Assembly (NCBI GenBank): GCA_964058805.1
Contig: CAXKVV010001681.1
Coordinates: 1-37,207 of the forward strand
Source of the DNA: Schoenoplectus triqueter
Lineage: Eukaryota > Streptophyta > Magnoliopsida > Poales > Cyperaceae
Reading direction: 5' to 3'
DNA length: 37,207 nt
Shown here: positions 1-10,710 of the stretch, one piece after another
Layout of the letters: every line of letters begins with the position of its first letter
How positions within the stretch are numbered: the stretch's first letter is position 1
Notes under the pieces: model-generated
Told to the model about the DNA's origin: nothing
Database searches by the model: none
Seen by the model: the letters and a program-made list of their open reading frames with translations, nothing else
Program-made: the position numbers and the translations under genes

Positions 1-352
1 TTCTCTTTTGTGAGTGTGTGTTTTAGAAGTATAATACTCTGGATTTCTCTTGTAAGCTTTGCTAATTTTCAAGCACTGGTTTGAGTATTATTTTTGCTAA
101 TGGGGAAAGACTGAACACTTGAGGGCGGTTTATAAATGAGAAAACGTCATTTTCTTCTTGAATATGGTTACATTGTTCACTCCATAATGAACGAAATACA
201 CAGCCCCTTAATCAAACACAGCAATCCCAAAATTTGTCGGGGGGGGGGGGGGGGGGGGGGGTAACAAAAGGTTGCTAAATCTTGCTTGTCGCCTAACGTA
301 CCATAATTTCTTTTCTTTTAATATGATCGAGGTAAAACTAATAAAAAGGAGT
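1..352. other. 3' flank of gene 1, no gene seen
   Basis: No coding region is supported here. In the orientation of the neighbouring minus-strand gene this is its downstream side, and probably includes its 3' UTR. The only striking feature is the G homopolymer at 239-261, listed separately. The open frame at 208-492 on the minus strand reads the homopolymer as polyproline and overlaps the real gene in another frame. Confidence 0.6.
239..261. repeat. G homopolymer, 23 bases
   Basis: This is an uninterrupted run of G on the plus strand (C in the sense of gene 1). It starts 92 bases beyond the stop codon of the minus-strand gene, so it may be transcribed as poly-C in that 3' UTR. The run is long enough for the plus strand to form G-quadruplexes. 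Its exact length is the kind of value that sequencing and assembly often get wrong. Confidence 0.9.
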
Positions 353-703
353 TTACTTTTCCGGGAGTTTAATCTGATTCTTCGAGTTGGAGGGACTTGA
401 TTTGACAGCCCGATCTGCACGCAACTGCTCTTCCAGCAAGGCAAGATCGCGATCTGACTTGTCATTGTCTCGATCTTTTCTGCGAAGTCCAAGTGCAGCT
501 CGTCTCACCTCTTTAACAGAAAAGGCAATGCTCCTGTTGCGACGTTGCTTAGACAGCTGCGTCGATTTCTCTGGCGTCGGCGACCAGAACTGGTCCTGAG
601 ATGACACTGCACTATTCTCTTTGATCGGGGTGCTAATAGAAGCTGTGATTTTCTTCTTTGGAGTGGTGATCGGGAGCTGAGAGGGAGCTTTGATTGAATC
701 CAT
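353..703 (-). CDS. small unrecognised protein with CDK-type SP/TP sites, 116 aa
   Basis: A single open exon starts at the ATG read from 703 down to 701 (MDSIKAPSQL) and ends with TAA at 353. I do not recognise the family. The protein is hydrophilic, has no membrane segment, and has a basic middle: SKQRRNRSIAF followed by VRRAALGLRRKDR. Proline-directed phosphorylation sites are dense for its size: TTPKK (19-20), STPIK (25-26), WSPTPEK (41-44) and SSPS (103-104). The C-terminal half (DLALLEEQLRADRAV) looks helical. I judge it real because its codon use is ordinary, it is mostly low-complexity-free, and a cluster of E2F-like sites sits just upstream. A nuclear cell-cycle or chromosome protein is a reasonable inference, not an identification. 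A further intron or a different start cannot be ruled out. Confidence 0.6.
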   Translation of the reverse strand: MDSIKAPSQLPITTPKKKITASISTPIKENSAVSSQDQFWSPTPEKSTQLSKQRRNRSIAFSVKEVRRAALGLRRKDRDNDKSDRDLALLEEQLRADRAVKSSPSNSKNQIKLPEK

Positions 704-812
704 GGAGGAGATGGATAAATTAAGGATCGGTTGGAAAGAAATTGTGATCGGATTTGGTTATTGAAAACAAGGACGAAGGGATTATGAGGAGATGAAGATA
801 TATAGGTAGCAA

Positions 813-876
813 TTTGGCGGGAAAATAATTGGCGCGAAGGAGTGGCGCTGATGCCACGCGGCATGGAATTCCCGCC
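813..876 (-). promoter_or_regulatory. cluster of three E2F-like sites upstream of gene 1
   Basis: Three matches to the plant E2F consensus WTTSSCSS lie within 64 bp. TTTGGCGGGAAA at 813-824 is a full canonical site (TTTCCCGCC on the other strand). ATTGGCGC is at 828-835, and ATTCCCGC at 868-875. They lie 110-175 bp upstream of the minus-strand ATG at 703, a usual position for E2F control of S-phase genes. The other possible target, the PHD gene, is more than 15 kb away across the satellite. Confidence 0.6.
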
Positions 877-1227
877 ACCATAGGTCCATAGTCGTGTCTC
901 GTGCGCGGCGGGTGCTGATTGCGGTTATGCTCTTGGTCCAGGGACTAGGGCATCGACTGCGATCCTCTCAAGCACGAACGGATTATCTTCAAGATTCGCG
1001 CAAAACGGATCGCAAACGAGGCCGCCGCTGGGGACCACTGGACAATGTCGTGTGGTAGTGGCACCATCTGTAAGACTGTAACCCACCAAAATGTCGTGGG
1101 TTTGACCTAGCAGTTAGATCAGTATAAATGTATTAATCATTCCTTCAGTTAAAGTATTAACCAGTAACTTTGATCCGTTTCGTGAAACAAACTTTTAGGT
1201 TCTGATCTCATAAACCTAATTTGAGGT
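877..1227. other. spacer between gene 1 promoter and the satellite
   Basis: About 880-1080 is GC-richer than the surroundings, and 1080-1227 is AT-rich. I see no gene, RNA or clear repeat. The change into satellite is abrupt near 1228, inside an M1-type monomer. No target-site duplication was recognised. Confidence 0.5.
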
Positions 1228-3635
1228 CTAACACTTCGATATAAATATTCTACGACACTAATTTTTCATAAAACATAAATAAAATACATTAGAAACTACT
1301 GTTTAAACAAGTTATTTCAGTTTTTCAAATTTTTTGGCCGCAAAACTACAAATTCTTTCGTGCAAAATAATATAATCACTCCTAATTATAATTATTATAA
1401 GATTTTCCATTTAAAATTTTAAAATGAACATTCTATGATACTAATTTTGCACAAAACATAAAGAATATGTGTTAAAAATTACTGTTTAAACAAGTTGTTT
1501 GAGATATTCACAATTTTTGGCCGCCTAGCTACTCATAATTTCGTGAAAATTAATATAATTACTCCTAATTATGCCTATTATGACGTTTACCAATTAACAC
1601 ATCGAAATGAATATCCTTCGATACTAATTTATCATAAAACATAAGTAAGATATATTAGAAACAGCTGTTCAAACGAGTTGTTTAAGATTTTTAACATTTT
1701 TTACCTCATAACTACAATTAATTTCATGAAAATTAATACAGTTACTCCTAACTATGCCTATTAGAAGATTATCCAATTAACACATCGATATGACCGTTCG
1801 ACGACACTAATTTTGTGCAAAAAATTAAGTAAGATGCATTAAAAAGCTGTTTAAAGAAATTGTTTGAACTTTTTTTTATTTTTGGCTAAATAAATACTCA
1901 AAATTTCTTATAAATTAATAAATATACTCCTAATTATGCCTATTTCAAGATTATCCAATTAACACTTCGATATTAATATCCTACGAGACTAATTTTTCAT
2001 AAAACATAAGTAAGATACAATACAAACTGCTGTTTGACCAAGTTGTTTAAGATTTACAACATTCATTGTTCGTTACTATTTTTAATTTCGTGAAAATTAA
2101 TATATTTACTCCTAGTTATACTTGTTAGGAGATTATCCAATTAAAATTTCGATATGAATATTCTACGACACGCTAATTTTGCACAAAACATAAGTAAGAT
2201 CCATTAAAAACAGCAGTTTAAACATATTAATTGAGCTTTTAAAATATTTTATCCGCATAACTGCATATAATTTCATGCAAATTAATATAATAACTCTTAA
2301 TTATGCATATTATAATATTATCGATTTAAAACATCAATATGAATATTCTATGACTCTTATTTTGCACAAAACATAAGTAAGTGAGATGCATTAAAAACTG
2401 TTATTTAAACAAGTTGTTTGACTTTTTTAAAAAATCTTTGGCCGCATAAATACACATAATTTCGTGAAAATTAATGTGACCACTCTTAATTATGCCTTTT
2501 GTAAGATTGTTCAATTAACAATTCGATATGAATATCCCACAACACTAATTTTTCATAAAACATAAGTAAAATACATTAGAAACTACTGTTTAAACAAGCT
2601 ATTTCAGTTTTTCAAATTTTTTGGCCGCATAACTACAAATAATTTTGTGCAAATTAATATAATCACTCCTAATTATGCCTATTATAAGATTTTCCAATTA
2701 AAACTTCGATATGGAATTTCTATGATGCTAATTTTGCACAAAACATAAGGAATATGTGTTAAAAACTGTTGTTTAAACAAGTTTTTTGAGATTTTCACAA
2801 TTTTTGGCCGCCTAGCAACTCATAATTTCGTGAAAAATAATATAATTACTCCTAATTATGCCTATTATGAGGTTTCCCAATTATCACATCGAAATGAATA
2901 TCCTACGATACTAATATTTCATAAAACTTAAGTAATATATATTAGAAACAGCAGTTCAAACGAGTTGTTTAAGATTTTTAACATTTTTTACCTCAGAACT
3001 ACAAGTAATTTCATGAAAATTAATACAATTACTCCTAACTATTTTTTTAATTTTTCGCTGAATAAATACTCAAAATTTCTTAAAAATTAATAAATATACT
3101 CCTAATTTTGCCTATTGTAAGATTCTCCAATTAACACTTCTATATTAATATCCTACGAGACTAATTTTTCGTAAAACATAAGTAAGATACATTACAAACT
3201 TCTGTTTAACCAAGTTGTTTAAGATTTACAACATTCATTGTCCATTACTATTTATAATTTCGTGAAAATTAATATAATTAGTCCTAATTATACCTGTTAG
3301 GACATTATCCAATTAAAATTTCGTTATGAATATTCTACGACACACTAATTTTGCACAAAACATAAGTAAGATGTATAAAAAACAGCTGTTTAAACATGTT
3401 GATCGAGCTTTTAAAATATTTTATCCGCATAACAGCATATAATTTCATGCAAATTAATATAATTACTCCTAATTATGCATATTATAATACTATCGAATTA
3501 AAACATCGATATGAATATTCTATGACTCTTATTTTGAACAAAACATAAGTAAGATGCATTAAAAACTGCTATTTAAACAAGTTGTTTGACTTTTTTAAAA
3601 TCTTTGGCCGCATAAATACACATAATTTCGTGACT
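1228..3635. repeat. left-edge HOR units, diverged
   Basis: Two units, M1(partial)-M7 at 1228-2481 and M1-M7 at 2482-3635. They differ from the interior units and from each other more than interior units do. The M7/M1 junction at about 2461-2485 keeps 12 bases that every later junction has lost. M4 of the second unit (from 3031) is cut to about 67 bp by a ~117-bp internal deletion near 3042, which makes this unit 1154 bp instead of 1271. Confidence 0.85.
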
Positions 3636-6600
3636 ACTCTTAATTATGCCTATTGTAAGATTGTCCAATTAACACTTCGATATGAATATCCTACGACACT
3701 AATTTTTCATAAAACATAAGTAAAATACATTAGAAACTACTGTTTAAACAAGTTATTTCAGTTTTACAAATTTTTTGGCCGCATAACTACAAATCCTTTC
3801 GTGCAAATTAATATAGTCACTCCTAATTATGCCTATTATAAGATTTTCCATTTAAAATTTCAAAATGAACATTCCATGATGCTAATTTTGCACAAAACAT
3901 AAGGAATATGTGTTAAAAACTGCTGTTTAAACAAGTTGTTTGAGATTTTCACAATTTTTGGCCGCCTAGCTAGTCATAATTTCGTGAAAATTAATATAAT
4001 TACTCCTAATTATGCCTATTATGAGGTTTTAGGATTAACACATCGAAATGAATATCCTACGATACTATTTCTTCATAAAACATGAGTAATATATATTAGA
4101 AACAGCTGTTCAAACGAGTTGTTTAAGATTTTTAACATTTTTTACCTCATAACTACAAGTAATTTCGTGAAAATTAATACAATTACTCCTAACTATGCCT
4201 ATTAGAAGATTATCCAATTAACACATCGATATGAACGTTCGACGACACTAATTTTGTGCAAAAATTAAGTAAGATGCATTAAAAAGCTGTTTAATGAAGT
4301 TGTTTGAATTTTTGTTTTTAATTTTTGGCTGAATAAATACTCAAAAATTCTTGAAAATTAATAAATTTACTCCTAATTATGCCTATTGTAAGATTGTCCA
4401 ATTAACACTTCGATATTAATATCCTACGAGACTAATTTTTCGTAAAACATAAGTAAGATACATTACAAACTGTTGTTTGACCAAGTTGTTTAAGATTTAC
4501 AACATTCATTTTCCATTAATATTTATAATTTCGTGAAAATTAATATATTTACTACTAGTTATACCTGTTAGGAGTTTATCCAATTAGAATTTCGATATGA
4601 ATATTCTACGACACACTAATTTTGCACAAAACATAAGTAATATGCATTAAAAACAGCTGTTTAAACATGTTGATCGAGCTTTTAAAATATTTTATCCGCA
4701 TAACTGCATATAATTTCATGCAAATTAATATAATTACTCCTAATTATGCATATTATAATACTATCGAATTAAAACATCGATATGAATATTCTATGACTCT
4801 TATTTTGCACAAAACATAAGTAAGATGTATTAAAAACTGCTATTTAAACAAGTTGTTTGACTTTTTAAAATCTTTGGCCGCATAAATACACATAATTTCG
4901 TGACTACTCTTAATTATGCCTATTGTAAGATTGTCCAATTAACACTTCGATATGAATATCCTACGACACTAATTTTTCATAAAACATAAGTAAAATACAT
5001 TAGAAACTACTGTTTAAACAAGTTATTTCAGTTTTTCAAATTGTTTGGCCGCATAACTACAAATAATTTCGTGCAAATTAATATAATCACTCCTAATTAT
5101 GCCTACTATAAGATTTTCCAATTAAAATTTCGATATGAACATTCTATGATGCTAATTTTACACAAAACATAAGGAATATGTGTTAAAAACTGCTGTTTAA
5201 AAAAGTTTTTTTGAGATTTTCACAATTTTTGGTCGCCTAGCTACTCATTATTTCGTGAAAATTAATATAATCACTCTTAATTATGCCTATTATGAGGTTT
5301 TCCGATTAACACATCGAAATGAATATCCTACGATACTATTTTTTCATAAAACATAAGTAATATATATTAGAAACAGCTGTTCAAACGAGTTGTTTAAGAT
5401 TTTTAACATTTTTTACCTCATAACTACAAGTAATTTCGTGAAAATTAATACAATTACTCCTAACTATGCCTATTAGAAGATTATCCAATTAACACATCGA
5501 TATGACCGTTCGACGACACTCATTTTGCGCAAAAAATAAGTAAGATGCATTAAAAAGCTGGTTAAAGAAGTTGTTTGAATTTTGTTTTTTAATTTTTGGC
5601 TGATAAATACTCAAAATTTCTTGAAAATTAATAAATGTACTCCTAATTATGCCTATTATACGATTGTCTAATTAACACTTTGATATTTATATCCTACGAG
5701 ACTAATTTTTCGTAAAACATAAGTAAGATACATTACAAACTTCTGTTTAACCAAGTTGTTTAAAATTTACAACATTCATTGTCCATTACTATTTATAATT
5801 TCGTGAAAATTAATATAATTAGTCCTAATTATACCTGTTAGGACATTATCCAATTAAAATTTCGTTATGAATATTCTACGACACACTAATTTTGCACAAA
5901 ACATAAGTAAAATGTATAAAAAACAGCTGTTTAAACATGTTGATCGAGCTTTTAAAATATTTTATCCGCATAACTGCATATAATTTCATGCAAATTAATA
6001 TAATTACTCCTAATTATGCATATTATAATACTATCCAATTAAAACATCGATATGAATATTCTATGACTCTTATTTTGAACAAAACATAAGTAAGATGCAT
6101 TAAAAACTGCTATTTAAACAAGTTGTTTGACTTTTTCAAAATCTTTGGCCGCATAAATACACATAATTTCGTGACTACTCTTAATTATGCCTATTGTAAG
6201 ATTGTCCAATTAACACTTCGATATGAATATCCTACGACACTAATTTTTCATAAAACATAAGTAAAATACATTAGAAACTACTGTTTAAACAAGTTATTTC
6301 AGTTTTTCAAATTGTTTGGCCGCATAACTACAAATTATTTCGTGCAAATTAATATAATCACTCCTAATTATGCCTACTATAAGATTTTCCAATTAAAATT
6401 TCGATATGAACATTCTATGATGCTAATTTTACACAAAACATAAGGAATATGTGTTAAAAACTGCTGTTTAAACAAGTTTTTTTGAGATTTTCACAATTTT
6501 TGGTCGCCTAGCTACTCATTATTTCGTGAAAATTAATATAATCACTCTTAATTATGCCTATTATGAGGTTTTCCGATTAACACATCGAAATGAATATCCT

Positions 6601-7447
6601 ACGATACTATTTTTTCATAAAACATAAGTAATATATATTAGAAACAGCTGTTCAAACGAGTTGTTTAAGATTTTTAACATTTTTTACCTCATAACTACAA
6701 GTAATTTCGTGAAAATTAATACAATTACTCCTAACTATGCCTATTAGAAGATTATCCAATTAACACATCGATATGACCGTTCGACGACACTCATTTTGCG
6801 CAAAAAATAAGTAAGATGCATTAAAAAGCTGGTTAAAGAAGTTGTTTGAATTTTGTTTTTTAATTTTTGGCTGATAAATACTCAAAATTTCTTGAAAATT
6901 AATAAATGTACTCCTAATTATGCCTATTATACGATTGTCTAATTAACACTTTGATATTTATATCCTACGAGACTAATTTTTCGTAAAACATAAGTAAGAT
7001 ACATTACAAACTTCTGTTTAACCAAGTTGTTTAAAATTTACAACATTCATTGTCCATTACTATTTATAATTTCGTGAAAATTAATATAATTAGTCCTAAT
7101 TATACCTGTTAGGACATTATCCAATTAAAATTTCGTTATGAATATTCTACGACACACTAATTTTGCACAAAACATAAGTAAGATGTATAAAAAACAGCTG
7201 TTTAAACATGTTGATCGAGCTTTTAAAATATTTTATCCGCATAACTGCATATAATTTCATGCAAATTAATATAATTACTCCTAATTATGCATATTATAAT
7301 ACTATCCAATTAAAACATCGATATGAATATTCTATGACTCTTATTTTGAACAAAACATAAGTAAGATGCATTAAAAACTGCTATTTAAACAAGTTGTTTG
7401 ACTTTTTCAAAATCTTTGGCCGCATAAATACACATAATTTCGTGACT
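3636..7447. repeat. HOR block alpha-beta-beta (three units)
   Basis: Units start at 3636 (alpha), 4906 (beta) and 6177 (beta). Alpha units carry ATATAGTCACTCC, TTCCATTTAAAATTT, GGTTTTAGGATTAAC and AATTAGAATTTCG. Beta units carry ATATAATCACTCC, GGTTTTCCGATTAAC, CACTCATTTTGCGC and GGCTGATAAATAC. The two beta units differ at only about four positions by eye over 1271 bp (for example near 5206 and 5907), so one is a recent copy of the other. Confidence 0.85.
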
Positions 7448-8167
7448 ACTCTTAATTATGCCTATTGTAAGATTGTCCAATTAACACTTCGATATGAATA
7501 TCCTACGACACTAATTTTTCATAAAACATAAGTAAAATACATTAGAAACTACTGTTTAAACAAGTTATTTCAGTTTTACAAATTTTTTGGCCGCATAACT
7601 ACAAATAATTTCATGCAAATTAATATAGTCACTCCTAATTATGCCTATTATAAGATTTTCCATTTAAAATTTCAAAATGAACATTCCATGATGCTAATTT
7701 TGCACAAAACATAAGGAATATGTGTTAAAAACTGCTGTTTAAACAAGTTGTTTGAGATTTTCACAATTTTTGGCCGCCTAGCTAGTCATAATTTCGTGAA
7801 AATTAATATAATTACTCCTAATTATGCCTATTATGAGGTTTTAGGATTAACACATCGAAATGAATATCCTACGAAACTATTTCTTCATAAAACATCAGTA
7901 ATATATATTAGAAACAGCTGTTCAAACGAGTTGTTTAAGATTTTTAAAATTTTTTACCTCATAACTACAAGTAATTTCATGCAAATTAATACAATTACTC
8001 CTAACTATGCATATTATAATACTATCGAATTAACACATCGATATGAATGTTCTATGACTCTTATTTTGCACAAAACATAAGTAAGATGCATTAAAAACTG
8101 CAATTTAAACAAGTTGTCTGACTTTTTTAAAATCTTTGGCCGCATAAATACACATAATTTCGTGACT
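7448..8167. repeat. shortened four-monomer HOR unit (alpha type)
   Basis: The order is M1-M2-M3-M7, 720 bp, so M4-M5-M6 are missing. The last monomer (about 7996-8167) is a mosaic: CTCCTAACTATGC as in M4, ATTATAATACTATCG as in M7, ACACATCGATATG as in M4, then M7 to the end. Just upstream, TTTCATGCAAATTAATACAA mixes an M6-like and an M3-like tract. Unequal exchange or conversion between homologous monomers explains both the loss and the mosaic. Confidence 0.85.
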
Positions 8168-10710
8168 ACTCTTAATTATGCCTATTGTAAGATTGTCCAA
8201 TTAACACTTCGATATGAATATCCTACGACACTAATTTTTCATAAAACATAAGTAAAATACATTAGAAACTACTGTTTAAACAAGTTATTTCAGTTTTTCA
8301 AATTGTTTGGCCGCATAACTACAAATAATTTCGTGCAAATTAATATAATCACTCCTAATTATGCCTACTATAAGATTTTCCAATTAAAACTTCGATATGA
8401 ACATTCTATGATGCTAATTTTACACAAAACATAAGGAATATGTGTTAAAAAATGCTGTTTAAACAAGTTTTTTTGAGATTTTCACAATTTTTGGCCGCCT
8501 AGCTACTCATTATTTCGTGAAAATTAATATAATCACTCTTAATTATGCCTATTATGAGGTTTTCCGATTAACACATCGAAATGAATATCCTACGATACTA
8601 TTTTTTTCATAAAACATAAGTAATATATATTAGAAACAGCTGTTCAAACGAGTTGTTTAAAATTTTTAACATTTTTTACCTCATAACTACAAGTAATTTC
8701 GTGAAAATTAATACAATTACTCCTAACTATGCCTATTAGAAGATTATCCAATTAACACATCGATATGACCGTTCGACGACACTCATTTTGCGCAAAAATT
8801 AAGTAAGATGCATTAAAAAGCTGGTTAAAGAAGTTGTTTGAATTTTGTTTTTTAATTTTTGGCTGATAAATACTCAAAATTTCTTGAAAATTAATAAATG
8901 TACTCCTAATTATGCCTATTATAAGATTGTCTAATTAACACTTTGATATTTATATCCTACGAGACTAATTTTTCGTAAAACATAAGTAAGATACATTACA
9001 AACTTCTGTTTAACCAAGTTGTTCAAGATTTACAACATTCATTGTCCATTACTATTTATAATTTCGTGAAAATTAATATAATTAGTCCTAATTATACCTG
9101 TTAGGACATTATCCAATTAAAATTTCGTTATGAATATTCTACGACACACTAATTTTACACAAAACATAAGTAAGATGTATAAAAAACAGCTGTTTAAACA
9201 TGTTGATCGAGCTTTTAAAATATTTTATCCGCATAACTGCATATAATTTCATGCAAATTAATATAATTACTCCTAATTATGCATATTATAATACTATCGA
9301 ATTAAAACATCGATATGAATATTCTATGACTCTTATTTTGATCAAAACATAAGTAAGATGCATTAAAAACTGCTATTTAAACAAGTTGTTTGACTTTTTC
9401 AAAATCTTTGGCCGCATAAATACACATAATTTCGTGACTACTCTTAATTATGCCTATTGTAAGATTGTCCAATTAACACTTCGATATGAATATCCTACGA
9501 CACTAATTTTTCATAAAACATAAGTAAAATACATTAGAAACTACTGTTTAAACAAGTTATTTCAGTTTTTCAAATTGTTTGGCCGCATAACTACAAATAA
9601 TTTCGTGCAAATTAATATAATCACTCCTAATTATGCCTACTATAAGATTTTCCAACTAAAACTTCGATATGAACATTCTATGATGCTAATTTTACATAAA
9701 ACATAAGGAATATGTGTTAAAAACTGCTGTTTAAACAAGTTTTTTTGAGATTTTCACAATTTTTGGCCGCCTAGCTACTCATTATTTCGTGAAAATTAAT
9801 ATAATCACTCTTAATTATGCCTATTATGAGGTTTTCCGATTAACACATCGAAATGAATATCCTACGATACTATTTTTTCATAAAACATAAGTAATATATA
9901 TTAGAAACAGCTGTTCAAACGAGTTGTTTAAGATTTTTAACATTTTTTACCTCAGAACTACAAGTAATTTCGTGAAAATTAATACAATTACTCCTAACTA
10001 TGCCTATTAGAAGATTATCCAATTAACACATCGATATGACCGTTCGACGACACTCATTTTGCGCAAAAATTAAGTAAGATGCATTAAAAAGCTGGTTAAA
10101 GAAGTTGTTTGAATTTTGTTTTTTAATTTTTGGCTGATAAATACTCAAAATTTCTTGAAAATTAATAAATGTACTCCTAATTATGCCTATTATAAGATTG
10201 TCTAATTAACACTTTGATATTTATATCCCACGAGACTAATTTTTCTTAAAACATAAGTAAGATACATTACAAACTTCTGTTTAACCAAGTTGTTTAAAAT
10301 TTACAACATTCATTGTCCATTACTATTTATAATTTCGTGAAAATTAATATAATTAGTCCTAATTATACCTGTTAGGACATTATCCAATTAAAATTTCTTT
10401 ATGAATATTCTACGACACACTAATTTTACACAAAACATAAGTAAGATGTATAAAAAACAGCTGTTTAAACATGTTGATCGAGCTTTTAAAATATTTTATC
10501 CGCATAACTGCATATAATTTCATGCAAATTAATATAATTACTCCTAATTATGCATATTATAATACTATCGAATTAAAACATCGATATGAATATTCTATCA
10601 CTCTTATTTTGATCAAAACATAAGTAAGATGCATTAAAAACTGCTATTTAAACAAGTTGTTTGACTTTTTCAAAATCTTTGGCCGCATAAATACACATAA
10701 TTTCGTGACT
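8168..10710. repeat. HOR block beta-beta, second beta lineage
   Basis: Two beta-type units begin at 8168 and 9440. They share features not found in the beta units at 4906 and 6177: GGCCGCCTAGC rather than GGTCGCCTAGC in M2, ATTATAAGATTGTC rather than ATTATACGATTGTC in M5, and GATCAAAACATAAG in M7. They therefore form a sub-lineage that was itself duplicated. Confidence 0.8.

Noticed and set aside
505..864. 119-codon minus-strand open frame upstream of and overlapping gene 1
   Set aside because: It overlaps the 116-aa gene in another frame and runs through the E2F-site region. Its composition is not protein-like.
1060..1125. T-arm-like string GTGGGTTTGACC considered as a tRNA
   Set aside because: No acceptor stem, D-arm or anticodon arm could be fitted around it.
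7748..8080. Open frame of 110 codons in the satellite, with similar frames at 13552-13767 and 14657-14971
   Set aside because: The same frame recurs with each M2-M3 monomer pair and is open only by chance in AT-rich repeats. It has no domain and is broken in most units.
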